A program made the position numbers and the translations under genes. From NCBI GenBank assembly GCA_036523795.1, contig DATDDN010000173.1:1-33079 (forward strand): a DNA stretch of 33,079 nt, given 5' to 3'. The stretch comes from 39-52-133 sp036523795. GTDB taxonomy: Bacteria; Pseudomonadota; Gammaproteobacteria; Burkholderiales; Gallionellaceae. Within the stretch, counting starts at the first letter, position 1; each line of letters opens with the position of its first letter. Below are positions 1-8,368 of this stretch, one piece after another. The notes below the pieces were generated by a model. That model did not search any database. It saw nothing but the letters and a program-made list of their open reading frames with translations, and was not told where the DNA came from.

Positions 1-702
1 CTCAAGCGCTTCCCGGTTGACCGCATCAAGATCGACCAGTCCTTCGTGCGCAACATCACCTCGGATCCGGCCGATGCCGCCGTGTCGCAGGCCATCATTT
101 CCATGTCGCACAGCCTGAATCTGGTCACCCTGGCGGAAGGAGTGGAAACCGAGGCGCAGCGCGAATTCCTGCGTTCGCGTCACTGCAACGAAATGCAGGG
201 GCACCATTTCAGCCCGGCCATTACCGCACAGGCCATGGAGGAGATGATGCGCAGCGGGCGCTGCCTGGACGCGCCGTCGGCAAGCCACGCACATCATGAG
301 CGCACCCTGCTGCTGCTGGACGATGACGAATACCTGCTGGCTGCGCTGGCTTCCACGTTGCACACCGAGGGCTATCGCATCCTGTGCGCCACCTGTCCCG
401 GCGAGGCGCTCGATTTCCTCGCCAAGCACCCGGTCGGCGTGATCATTTCCGAACATCATCTGCCGGAAATGACGGGCATCGAGCTGTTCAGCAAGTTGCG
501 CCACCTGCATCCGGCCGTGGTGCGCATCATGCTGACCGGGAACAACGATACCGCGCTGACTTCCGCCGCCATCAACCAGGGCGCGGTCTTCAAATTCGTC
601 GTCAAGCCCTGGGACAACGAAGAGTTGCGCGCCCAGGTGCGCGATGCCTTCCGCCACTACGAGCGCCTGCATCTGCTGAAGCCGCAACAGGCCGCCGCCT
701 GA
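1..702 (+). CDS. EAL phosphodiesterase C-terminal part fused to a degenerate receiver domain (5' partial)
   Basis: The reading frame is open from the first base, so the N-terminus lies outside the window. Residues 1-85 or so are the end of an EAL cyclic-di-GMP phosphodiesterase domain: KIDQSFVRNI near the start, and LAEGVETEAQ further on. From about residue 102 a response-regulator receiver domain follows, an unusual C-terminal position. The acidic cluster D107-D109, T179 (MLTGN) and K202 (VVKPW) are in place. The phosphoacceptor position, expected as Asp in an 'ISD' context, reads ISE, so E151 (codon 451-453) replaces it. A Glu here often behaves as a constitutively 'on' mimic in other receivers, but that is inference. 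The stop is followed within 10 bases by a promoter for the next gene. Confidence 0.9.
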   Translation, partial: LKRFPVDRIKIDQSFVRNITSDPADAAVSQAIISMSHSLNLVTLAEGVETEAQREFLRSRHCNEMQGHHFSPAITAQAMEEMMRSGRCLDAPSASHAHHERTLLLLDDDEYLLAALASTLHTEGYRILCATCPGEALDFLAKHPVGVIISEHHLPEMTGIELFSKLRHLHPAVVRIMLTGNNDTALTSAAINQGAVFKFVVKPWDNEELRAQVRDAFRHYERLHLLKPQQAAA

Positions 703-706
703 TTCT

Positions 707-715
707 TGCTATAAT
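707..715 (+). promoter_or_regulatory. Extended -10 promoter for the sulfatase-fold gene
   Basis: TGCTATAAT is a perfect extended -10 (TGnTATAAT), with TATAAT at 710-715. No good -35 is visible 17 bases upstream, which is normal for extended -10 promoters. Transcription would start near 722 and leave a leader of about 84 bases before the ATG at 806. Confidence 0.55.
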
Positions 716-805
716 TTTCGCTTGCATCCGGCTGCACCGCCTGCAGCCGCTTCAGAATTGCTGTCGCGCCGGCAGGCAACCGGTAACAACCCCGCATACA
801 CACCC

Positions 806-2794
806 ATGACCCAGCACAGCCACCTGCACGCCCCCAACCCCGTCCTGGCCGCACTGAAATGGACGGCGCAAGCACTGCATCGCCACGCTTATGGCCGCAT
901 GGCGCTGATCGTGCTGGCGTGCCTGCTGCCGTTCAGCCTGGCGCGTCTGGGGCTGTTCCTTGCATACCACGAGGATTTCCGTAGCCTGGGCCTGCTCGAA
1001 GTGCTGTCGGCTTTCGTGGTCGGCCTGCGCTTCGACCTTTCCATCGCCATCGTGGGCATCTTCGTGCCGCTGCTGTTCATGCTGCTGCCCTTCCGCTGGG
1101 CGCACCACGCTTACTGGCAACGCCTGTGGGGCTGGCTGATCTATCTGGTGCTGCTGGGGCTGGTATTCATGCTGATCGGCGATGCCGTCTATTTTGGCGC
1201 AGTGCATCGCCACGTCGGCTTCGAGATCGGCACCCTGTCGGCCGACATGGGGTCCATGGTGGCGCTGGCCTTCAGCCAGTACGGTTTGATGCTGCTGCTG
1301 TTCGGCGTGGGCGCCGCGCTGGGTGCGCTGCTGTGGCGCCGCCTGCTGCATCCGGTGCCATCCGCGCCGCAGCGCTGGTGGCCGCGCCTGCTGGGCATCC
1401 TGGGCCTGCTGCTGCTGTTCGTGATCGTGGGACGCGGCGGCTGGACCGGCAAGCCCATCAGCGTGGGCGATGCCTTCTTCTCCAACTCGGTGGCGCAGGG
1501 CTACCTCGCGCTCAACGGTGCCTTTGCCGTGACCCACGCGCTCAACGACAGCGCGCCGCCGCCGCGCGAATTTATGCCGCAGGACGAAGCGAGCCAGCGC
1601 ACCCAGCGCCTGCTCGCAGGCAGCAGTGCGCCGTTCCACGACCCGGCTTATCCCATCTACCAGGCGCAACGCTTTGCCGGCCACGGCAACAAGCCCAATG
1701 TGGTGGTGCTGATGCTGGAAAGCTGGGGGGCCTTGCACATTGACGCCATGCGCCAGCAGATGAAACTGCCGCCGCTGGGCGTGACGCCCAACTTCGATGC
1801 GCTGGCCAGACAGGGGCGTCTGTACACGCATTTCTACGGCAACGGCCAGCGCTCCATCCAGGGCGCCGAAGCCATCCTTGCCGGCCTGCCCACCCTGCCC
1901 GGCATGCCCTTCCTCGGTGAAGGCATAGAGCAGAACCGGCAGAGCTTCCTGGGCGAGATGGCACAGGCGCAGGGCTACTCCACCTACTTCCTGCAGAGCA
2001 GCGACCGCGGTTCGTTCCGCTTCGATTCCATCGCAGCGCGCGCCGGCTTCTCCACCTACAAGGGCGCGGAAGACATCCCCGAACTGCACGCGCACCCCAA
2101 GCCGCCCTCGACCTGGGGCACCTGGGACCACAACACCTTCCAGGAGGCCAACAAGCTGTTTGCTGGCGCGAAGAAGCCCTTCCTCGGCTACATCTTCACC
2201 TCCACCACGCATGTGCCGTGGATCATTCCGGAACAGCGCTGGAAGAAATATCCGGAAGACAGTGATCGCAACAAGTTCCTCAACTCGCTGTACTACGCCG
2301 ACTGGGCGCTGGGCGAGCTGATCGCCTCGGCGAAGAAGGCGGGCTATTACGACAACACCATCTTCGTACTGGTGGCCGATCATGCCAACGAGTTTGTCGA
2401 GCAGCCTGAGGTCACCCCCAACCTGTACCACATCCCCCTGCTGATCGTGGGGCCCGGCGTGAAGCCCGGCATCGACGAACGCATCGGCAGCCAGTTCGAC
2501 ATCGGCCCCACCATTGCCGATCTGGCCAACTGGAACACAGGATACGCCGGGCTGGGGCGCTCGCTGCTGGACAACAGCAATGTGAACGAGCGCGTGGCGT
2601 TCAGCATACGCGGCGACCTGTTTGACATGATCTCTTCACGCGGCTGGGTCACCCACAACCTGAACAAACGCATGGGCAGCGCGCCCGGCATGAGTGCGGC
2701 GACGGCGGATGAGATGGAGCGGGATCTGCTGGCGGAGTACCAGACGGTGAGCCGGTTGCTGGTGGAAAACCATATTCAGCCGGCGGGGAAATAA
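806..2794 (+). CDS. LTA synthase family / phosphoglycerol-transferase-like sulfatase-fold membrane protein
   Basis: A 662-residue inner-membrane protein. The N-terminal 230 residues or so hold about five hydrophobic segments, and the periplasmic catalytic half has the sulfatase/alkaline-phosphatase fold of LtaS and MdoB/OpgB. Metal and catalytic motifs seen are VVVLMLESW (E305), a nucleophile region GNGQRSIQG with S350 where LtaS has Thr, STTHVPW, and VADHANEF (D525, H526). Gram-negative members transfer phosphoglycerol or phosphoethanolamine head groups to periplasmic glucans or glycolipids; the substrate here cannot be read from sequence. The frame is open back to 722, but ATG 806 is chosen because the upstream stretch covers the predicted transcription start and leader. 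Confidence 0.85.
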   Translation: MTQHSHLHAPNPVLAALKWTAQALHRHAYGRMALIVLACLLPFSLARLGLFLAYHEDFRSLGLLEVLSAFVVGLRFDLSIAIVGIFVPLLFMLLPFRWAHHAYWQRLWGWLIYLVLLGLVFMLIGDAVYFGAVHRHVGFEIGTLSADMGSMVALAFSQYGLMLLLFGVGAALGALLWRRLLHPVPSAPQRWWPRLLGILGLLLLFVIVGRGGWTGKPISVGDAFFSNSVAQGYLALNGAFAVTHALNDSAPPPREFMPQDEASQRTQRLLAGSSAPFHDPAYPIYQAQRFAGHGNKPNVVVLMLESWGALHIDAMRQQMKLPPLGVTPNFDALARQGRLYTHFYGNGQRSIQGAEAILAGLPTLPGMPFLGEGIEQNRQSFLGEMAQAQGYSTYFLQSSDRGSFRFDSIAARAGFSTYKGAEDIPELHAHPKPPSTWGTWDHNTFQEANKLFAGAKKPFLGYIFTSTTHVPWIIPEQRWKKYPEDSDRNKFLNSLYYADWALGELIASAKKAGYYDNTIFVLVADHANEFVEQPEVTPNLYHIPLLIVGPGVKPGIDERIGSQFDIGPTIADLANWNTGYAGLGRSLLDNSNVNERVAFSIRGDLFDMISSRGWVTHNLNKRMGSAPGMSAATADEMERDLLAEYQTVSRLLVENHIQPAGK

Positions 2795-2960
2795 GCGCGT
2801 TCCTGCCGGTGAAACTGAAAGGCGGCCAAAGACGCCGTCCGTGGCTGTATAAGTTGATCATTATTTAATGGCGCCTGCTGGATTTGTAGAAGGCGAGACA
2901 TTAGACTTGTGAATTCAAAGTCATGACCACTTGTCCCTGCAATATGGAATCACGCCACCG

Positions 2961-5246
2961 ATGAACCGCAACCCGCCCAAGCATCTGGACGCCGAAGTGA
3001 TCAGGTTGCGCGAGGAACTGGTGCACCGCGACATGCAGCTGGACCTGTTCAAGAAGGTGGTCAGTGCGGTGCGCGAGCGTTCAACGCTGGAGAGCATATT
3101 CCAGATGGTGGTGGTGTTCGCGCAGGGCCTGACCCAGGCCGAGACCGTGCTGATTCCGGTGCTGGACGAGAACTGCTCCACCTATACCTACCGTGCCGGT
3201 TACGGCAAGAATGCCGACGAGATCGTGGGCGAGAGCCTGGACATCAATCTCGGCATCTGCGGCTGGGTGTGGAAGCACAAGACGCCCTGGTGGCGCGGCG
3301 TATTGAGCGAGCTGGGCGAGGACGAGCGCAACAAGTGGGAAAGGCAGGTGGGCACCGTGCTGCTGGTGCCGCTGATCGGGCGCAATCATTTCCTCGGCGG
3401 CATCGCCTGCATAGACAAGGTCGGCGGCGGCGACTTCGACGAGAAGGATCTCGACCTGCTCACGCTGCTGGCCAGCCAGGTGGCCACCGCCATCGACAAC
3501 AACAGCCTGATCCACGAGCTGGAGCTGAGCAATCGTGCCCTGGTGAGTGAAAAAGAGCGTGCGCAGGCAACCCTGTCCTCCATAGGGGACGCAGTGATCA
3601 CCACCGACCAGAGCGGCCGCATCGAATACATCAATCCTGCCGCCCGCCATCTGTTTGGCCATACCGCGGGTGAGCCCGTCAGCCTGGCTGACCTCGGCAC
3701 CCTGCTGTATGAGGACGACCGCCAGCCGGTCGGCAACCTGGTGCTGCCCACCCTGCGCGAAGGACGCCTGCCTTATCCGTCGCGCACCATGGTGCTGATC
3801 CATGCGGATGGGCGGGAATACTATGTGGAACCCAATTCCGCACCCATCCATGACGCGGACGGACGCAGCTCCGGAGTGGCGCTGGTATTTCGCGATGTCA
3901 GCCAGGCGCGTGAACTGAGCCGGAAACTCTCGCATCAGGCCACCCACGATGCACTCACCGGCCTGCTCAACCGGCGCGAATTCGAATATGAAGTGCGCCA
4001 GGCCATGCGCGACGCGCAGGTTAACAACACCGAGCATTCCCTGCTGCACCTGGGGCTGGACCAGTTCAAGCTGGTCAACGACACCTGCGGCCATGTCGCC
4101 GGCGACGAGTTGCTGCGCCAGTACGCGCAGCTGCTTGGCGGCGCGCTGCGCGCCGGAGACGCGCTGGCGCGCATCGGCGGCGACGAGTTCGGACTCCTGC
4201 TGAAAAACTCCTCGCAGATACTCGCGCTCGAAATGGGCGAGCGCATACTGGCGCTGACGCGGGACTTCCGCTTCGAATGGGATGGCAAGGCCTTCGCCGC
4301 CGGCGTCAGCATCGGCCTGATCGACATCCACGCCGGCAGCGAATCGGTCATGCTGCTGATGAGCCGCGTGGATGCGGCCTGCCAGATGGCCAAGGAAGGC
4401 GGCGGCGGACGCGCCTACGTGCACCGCACATCGGATCAGGCACTGCAGGCGCGCCTGGGCCAGATGCAGTGGACTCCGCGCATCACGCGCGCGCTGGAAG
4501 AGGGGCGCATGCTGCTGTATTGCCAGCCCATCGTCCGTCCTGGCGCAGAGAACGATCTGTGCAGCCACTACGAGATTCTGGTGCGCATGCGGGATGAGCA
4601 GGGCAGGATAGTCAAGCCCGGTTCGTTCCTGCCTGCGGCGGAGCGCTACAACCTGGTGACTCGCATCGATCGCTGGGTGATCAGCGCCTATTTCAGCTGG
4701 CTGGCGCAGAATCCGCGCCATCTGGCCAGGCTGGAGCTGGGCTCGGTCAACCTGTCCGGCCGCTCGCTGGGTGATGAGAGTTGCCTCACCCACATCGAGA
4801 ACATGCTGCGCGAACACGCCATCCCGCCGCACAAGATCTGCTTCGAGATCACTGAAACAGAAGCCATCGGCAATCTCGGCAACGCCATCCATTTCATCCG
4901 CCGCCTCAAGGACATGGGCTGCACCTTCGCGCTGGACGATTTCGGCAGCGGCCTGTCGTCATACGCCTACCTGAAAAACCTGCCGGTGGATTTCCTCAAG
5001 ATCGATGGCCAGTTCGTGCGCGACATGGCACTTGATGTCGGCCACTATGCCCTGGTCGAATCGATCAATCACGTCGGCCATGCCATGGGCAGGAAGACCA
5101 TCGCAGAATTTGTGGAAAACCAGGAAGTGGCGGTCATGCTGGGCGCGCTCGGCGTGGATTTCCTGCAGGGCTATGGCATAGCCAGGCCGCGCCCAGTTGG
5201 GGAGATGCTGCTGGACGCCTGCTGCTCCCCCGCGACCTGCCAATAG
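2961..5246 (+). CDS. GAF-PAS-GGDEF-EAL cyclic-di-GMP turnover protein
   Basis: A 761-residue cytoplasmic protein with no obvious membrane segment. Order: short coiled coil (about 8-35), GAF domain (about 35-190), second coiled coil, PAS domain (about 210-325, with SIGDAVITTDQSGRIEYIN), GGDEF domain with an intact GGDEF motif at 406-410, and an EAL domain. The EAL signature reads E538-I-L rather than EAL. The catalytic Glu and the D659-D660 metal ligands (LDDFGSGLSSY) remain, so both diguanylate cyclase and phosphodiesterase activity look possible. A TTG at 2931 is in frame, but ATG 2961 begins the recognisable protein. The 166-base gap before it suggests its own promoter. The ligand sensed by GAF/PAS is unknown. 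Confidence 0.9.
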   Translation: MNRNPPKHLDAEVIRLREELVHRDMQLDLFKKVVSAVRERSTLESIFQMVVVFAQGLTQAETVLIPVLDENCSTYTYRAGYGKNADEIVGESLDINLGICGWVWKHKTPWWRGVLSELGEDERNKWERQVGTVLLVPLIGRNHFLGGIACIDKVGGGDFDEKDLDLLTLLASQVATAIDNNSLIHELELSNRALVSEKERAQATLSSIGDAVITTDQSGRIEYINPAARHLFGHTAGEPVSLADLGTLLYEDDRQPVGNLVLPTLREGRLPYPSRTMVLIHADGREYYVEPNSAPIHDADGRSSGVALVFRDVSQARELSRKLSHQATHDALTGLLNRREFEYEVRQAMRDAQVNNTEHSLLHLGLDQFKLVNDTCGHVAGDELLRQYAQLLGGALRAGDALARIGGDEFGLLLKNSSQILALEMGERILALTRDFRFEWDGKAFAAGVSIGLIDIHAGSESVMLLMSRVDAACQMAKEGGGGRAYVHRTSDQALQARLGQMQWTPRITRALEEGRMLLYCQPIVRPGAENDLCSHYEILVRMRDEQGRIVKPGSFLPAAERYNLVTRIDRWVISAYFSWLAQNPRHLARLELGSVNLSGRSLGDESCLTHIENMLREHAIPPHKICFEITETEAIGNLGNAIHFIRRLKDMGCTFALDDFGSGLSSYAYLKNLPVDFLKIDGQFVRDMALDVGHYALVESINHVGHAMGRKTIAEFVENQEVAVMLGALGVDFLQGYGIARPRPVGEMLLDACCSPATCQ

Positions 5247-5266
5247 CCGCAGCAAACGCAAACCTC

Positions 5267-5330
5267 AAAAAAAATCAGCCACAAACACACCGTGAAAGGG
5301 GGAGACTTTCACGGTGCGCCTGCGGCTGAT
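5267..5330 (-). terminator. Rho-independent terminator of the Pal operon
   Basis: A 25-pair hairpin (arms 5274-5298 and 5306-5330, loop GGGGAGA on the + strand). The inner 11 pairs and outer 7 pairs are perfect. The four remaining irregular pairs are A-C mismatches on the + strand but U-G wobbles on the - strand. The - strand transcript then runs into eight U (A tract 5267-5274). The structure is therefore oriented for the leftward pal transcript. Confidence 0.88.
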
Positions 5331-5361
5331 AAGGGGAAACGATTTCCGGCCTGGCGGCGGA

Positions 5362-5871
5362 TCAGTTCAGCTGGTGCACGAAATCGACACGGCGGTTTTC
5401 CTGCCAGCACTTCTCTTCGTTGCAGCTCGTGCGGGGTTTCTGTTCGCCGTAGCTGACATCCTTGATGTGTGCAGGCGGCACGCCCAGTGCAACCAGCGCC
5501 TCATGCACGGCCTTGGCGCGGCGGCTGCCCAGTGCCAGGTTGTATTCGGAGCTGCCGCGTTCATCGGTATTGCCTTCCACCGTCACGGTGTCGTTGCTGT
5601 GCGCAAGCATCCACTCCGCTTCGTGGCGGGCGGTCTCGCGGGCTTCGGCTTTCACCGTGGCCTTGTCAAAATCAAAATAGATGCTCTGTTTCTGCAGTGC
5701 ATCCAGCTGTGCGGCCAGTTGTTGCGCATCAACGGCCGACTGGCTGGTCGCGTTGTTCTGCGTCTGTGTGGGAGGGGTGGATGTAGCGTTGTCCGGGGTG
5801 ACAGGTTTCTGGCCGGTGGTGCAGGCACCAAGCAGCAGGGACAGGGTAATCAAAGTTGCAGCACTTCTCAT
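5362..5871 (-). CDS. pal: Peptidoglycan-associated (Pal/OmpA-C family) lipoprotein
   Basis: A 169-residue outer-membrane lipoprotein that binds peptidoglycan. The signal peptide ends in lipobox LLGAC, so the mature protein starts at Cys16-17. A Thr/Gln/Asn-rich linker follows, then the OmpA-C domain: IYFDFDKATVK, VEGNTDERGSSEYN, LGSRRAKAV and NRRVDF. A Cys pair (SCNEEKCW) near the C-terminus is seen in many Pal proteins. Length is normal for Pal. AAGGA lies about 10 bases before the ATG. It is 44 bases behind the DUF599 gene and probably co-transcribed; no tol genes are next to it, which is unlike the usual tol-pal order, so it may be a Pal-like paralogue rather than the Tol partner. Confidence 0.88.
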   Translation of the reverse strand: MRSAATLITLSLLLGACTTGQKPVTPDNATSTPPTQTQNNATSQSAVDAQQLAAQLDALQKQSIYFDFDKATVKAEARETARHEAEWMLAHSNDTVTVEGNTDERGSSEYNLALGSRRAKAVHEALVALGVPPAHIKDVSYGEQKPRTSCNEEKCWQENRRVDFVHQLN

Positions 5872-5915
5872 CAGTCGAGTTCCTTTAACATTACGGGTTA
5901 TCAGGGGGAGGGGAT

Positions 5916-6713
5916 TCAGCTTGTGGCGCGATGGCCATGTTCACGTCTGGCCAGGAACTCCGCCTCGGCCGCGAAATCTTCGGCCAGTGCGGTCGGGGCG
6001 CGATCCAGGCGGTACAGCGCGATGATCAGCGCGACGGTGGCGAGCAGCATCAGGTGCGGCCCAAACAGCCAGAACACCATCGGCACGCAGAAGTAATACG
6101 CGCGCATGCCGATGCTGTAGAAGGTGCCGGCGCGATTCAGGTGCGTGGCGACATGTTCCGGTTGCAGCACACGGTGCCCGCGCTTGAGCGGCACATTGAT
6201 CATGTAGCCTACGTGGTTGAATACGCGCACGGCCATCGAGAAGCTGAAGAAGGCTACCAGCAGATCCAGCAGCATGATCAGCAGCTTGGTCAGCCACAGT
6301 TCACTGCGCGCGCTGCCGACGATGTTGAGGGTATGCCATGTACCCTCCATCTTGTCGCCCTGGGCGCTGAGTGTCAGCACGCCCACAATCAGCAGCACGG
6401 AAGTCGAGGCCAGGAAGGTCGCCGCCATGGTCGAGTTGCGCAGCGTCTGCACCGCCAGCACTTCCTTGCCGGGGTCGCGCATGATCGAATCAACCCATTC
6501 GGCGCGCGCGATCATGTTGACCGCCTGCACGGTAAAGGTCGGATCCTTGCGCGTGCGATAGGCCACGTAAGCGTAATAGCCCACCAGCAGCAGCACGCTC
6601 AGCGCGAAGCTGGTGACATCCACGCCGTAAATGCTCCAGAAATCAGGTGCCAATCCCAGACTGCTTGACGTACTTTCTCCTACCGTACGCAGGAGTTGCT
6701 CACTTTGCGCCAT
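5916..6713 (-). CDS. DUF599 family integral membrane protein
   Basis: A 265-residue inner-membrane protein with about four hydrophobic segments (near residues 25-50, 95-120, 140-165 and 200-230). The stretch around VQTLRNSTMAATFLAS is characteristic of the DUF599 family, whose biochemical role is not established. ATG 6713 is chosen over an in-frame ATG at 6740 because GGGAG precedes it by about 5 bases. The start lies inside the end of the upstream 67-residue gene (14-base overlap), so translation is probably coupled. The C-terminal tail is hydrophilic. Confidence 0.8.
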   Translation of the reverse strand: MAQSEQLLRTVGESTSSSLGLAPDFWSIYGVDVTSFALSVLLLVGYYAYVAYRTRKDPTFTVQAVNMIARAEWVDSIMRDPGKEVLAVQTLRNSTMAATFLASTSVLLIVGVLTLSAQGDKMEGTWHTLNIVGSARSELWLTKLLIMLLDLLVAFFSFSMAVRVFNHVGYMINVPLKRGHRVLQPEHVATHLNRAGTFYSIGMRAYYFCVPMVFWLFGPHLMLLATVALIIALYRLDRAPTALAEDFAAEAEFLARREHGHRATS

Positions 6714-6903
6714 GTTGCTCCCGCCATGCGTGTGCACCATCCAGGTCGCCGGCTTCGCCCAGCGCGATGGCGGTGCCCATCTGGTTCAGCCTGGAATACA
6801 GCGCGCGTGCAGCGTTGCCCAGCGACGAGAACGGGGAGCCCGATTCGTGGTTTGAGCCGGGTACGTGCAGCGGGCTATCGGAAAAGAGTGAGTCAGTCTT
6901 CAT
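6700..6903 (-). CDS. 67-residue small protein A, paralogous to the one at 9414
   Basis: Not a family I can name. The second of two nearby ATGs (6903) is chosen because GGAG sits about 7 bases upstream of it; the ATG at 6909 is too close. The product is soluble-looking and has a conserved C-terminal block: LNQMG followed by AIALGEAGDLD, then AH and R. This block recurs in the protein at 9414-9617. The two are both 67 residues and align end to end without a gap, with about 27 identities concentrated at residues 39-61. The gene overlaps the DUF599 membrane-protein gene by 14 bases, so a partner or regulatory role for that protein is a reasonable inference. Confidence 0.75.
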   Translation of the reverse strand: MKTDSLFSDSPLHVPGSNHESGSPFSSLGNAARALYSRLNQMGTAIALGEAGDLDGAHAWREQHGAK

Positions 6904-6985
6904 TTGCATGCTCCATTGGTAGTTGCACAGGCGTCGGCAATCGGCGCCGAGGCATGGGGCGCACTGCCGCCATGTTGTGAATGGA

Positions 6986-7041
6986 ATATTAGGAGTTGCT
7001 GTGTGATGCAGAAGTAAACCGAAGGTAAAGCGAGGGTTAAG
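6986..7041 (-). promoter_or_regulatory. Predicted OmpR/PhoP-type direct-repeat box and -10 for the small protein A operon
   Basis: Read on the - strand, three 11-base units follow one another: CTTAACCCTCG (7041-7031), CTTTACCTTCG (7030-7020) and GTTTACTTCTG (7019-7009). Hexamers spaced 11 bases apart are the usual binding pattern of OmpR/PhoP/PmrA regulators. A -10-like TAATAT lies at 6991-6986, 22 bases after the last hexamer. The first unit covers the stop codon of the kinase gene. Predicted only. Confidence 0.5.
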
Positions 7042-8368
7042 CGGCTTTTCCCGCTGCTGCGCTGTCCGCGTGTCTGTGAGAGGCTAGTTCGTCCGCCGAG
7101 CGCGGATGGAAAATCAGCTGTGCCGTGGTGCCCTCGCCCTCGGTGCTTTCTATGGTGGTTTCCCAGCCGTAGCGGTCGCAGATGCGCTTGACCAGCGACA
7201 GGCCGATGCCTGAGCCGGTGCTGCCTGAGCCCTTGAAGTGGCGCTGGAATACCTTGCCGATCTCCTCGCCGCGGATGCCGGTGCCGGTGTCGCTGACGGT
7301 AAGGCTGTCATCTTCGACCGTGATGGATACGCTGCCGCTATGGGTGTGGCTGAACGCGTTGCGGATCAGGTTGGCCACCACGATGCTGAGCAGCGTGCGC
7401 TCGGCAGGGACATGCGGATGGGACGGGCAAGTCAGGCTGACTATGGTCTGGTCGCTCAGCAGGTGGCGATGCATTTCAATCGACTCACCCACCACTTCGC
7501 ACACATCGCAATTCAGCATCATCGCCTCGTTGCTGTTCTCCCTGGCCATCATCAGCAGCGCGGTGGTGAGATTGATCATCTCGCGATTGGCGCGTCCTAT
7601 CCTCTCGATTCGTTCCTGCAATTTGCTGCTAGCTAGTTGCGGATTGTCCCCGATCAGCTCGATCACACCCTGCATGATTGCCAGCGGGGTGCGCAACTCG
7701 TGGCTGACATCCGAAGTAAAGTCGCGTTCCCGGTCGATAAAGGCGCGCATGCGCTTGAGGTAGGCGGCAAACACGTGCGCCAGCTGGCCGACCTCATCGT
7801 CGGGAAAGCCGCGCGACATTGCCTCGGCGTCATCCTCTGGGCTGGCCTGGCTGACGCGGCGCGCCAGCTCGGCAATCGGCGCCACCACCCAGCCGGCCAG
7901 CCACCAGCCCACCCAGGCGGAAAGCAGCACCATGAACAGCGCGCCTGCCTTCAGGTAGGTGATGAACAATTCCTCGCGGTGCAACTGGTGCTGCTCGTTG
8001 AACAGCATGAAATAGCGTTCGCCATTCTTGTCTTCCACGGACACCCGATAGGGCGTGCCATGCAGCGTGAGCTGGTGCTGTCCCTCGCCCAGGGCGAGCA
8101 ATTCGGCCGGAATTCTGTCGCTAGTCCGGCCCTGTGTCTGCACGTAGCCCTGGATGCTCAGCGTGGCGGGCGGCAACGAGCTCGGGTTGCGTGCGCGCCG
8201 GGAAATGTAGTCATCCATTTCCGCGCGCAGGGTCTCGTCCATCAGGTTCTCGCCCAGGTTGTGGGCGGCAAAGGAAAGGCCGAGCGACAGCAGCAAACTC
8301 ACCATTGCGCCGAACGCGGCAAACGTCAGCGCCAGCTTGAACCGCAAGCTGTGGCGCAGATTATTCAT
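7037..8368 (-). CDS. Two-component sensor histidine kinase
   Basis: A 443-residue inner-membrane kinase. TM1 is about residues 12-34, a periplasmic sensor of roughly 100 residues follows, TM2 is about 136-163, then HAMP, a HisKA helix with phospho-acceptor H223 (DVSHELRTPLA), and an ATPase domain with N box (NLIRNAFSHTHSG), G1 (VSDTGTGI) and G2 (STGSGIGLSLV). All catalytic motifs are intact. The start overlaps the end of the response-regulator gene by 8 bases, typical of a translationally coupled pair. The signal is not evident; the periplasmic domain has no motif I recognise. The general design is like PhoQ/QseC-type kinases, without support for either name. Confidence 0.92.
   Translation of the reverse strand: MNNLRHSLRFKLALTFAAFGAMVSLLLSLGLSFAAHNLGENLMDETLRAEMDDYISRRARNPSSLPPATLSIQGYVQTQGRTSDRIPAELLALGEGQHQLTLHGTPYRVSVEDKNGERYFMLFNEQHQLHREELFITYLKAGALFMVLLSAWVGWWLAGWVVAPIAELARRVSQASPEDDAEAMSRGFPDDEVGQLAHVFAAYLKRMRAFIDRERDFTSDVSHELRTPLAIMQGVIELIGDNPQLASSKLQERIERIGRANREMINLTTALLMMARENSNEAMMLNCDVCEVVGESIEMHRHLLSDQTIVSLTCPSHPHVPAERTLLSIVVANLIRNAFSHTHSGSVSITVEDDSLTVSDTGTGIRGEEIGKVFQRHFKGSGSTGSGIGLSLVKRICDRYGWETTIESTEGEGTTAQLIFHPRSADELASHRHADSAAAGKAA

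Noticed and set aside
752..2431. 559-codon open frame on the - strand
   Set aside because: Fully antisense to the sulfatase-fold gene; Gln/His-rich, low-complexity translation without motifs, typical of GC-rich shadow frames.
3081..4892. 603-codon open frame on the - strand
   Set aside because: Antisense to the GGDEF-EAL gene, no recognisable domain.
5314..6096. 260-codon + strand frame
   Set aside because: Antisense to pal and DUF599, whose motifs are clear.
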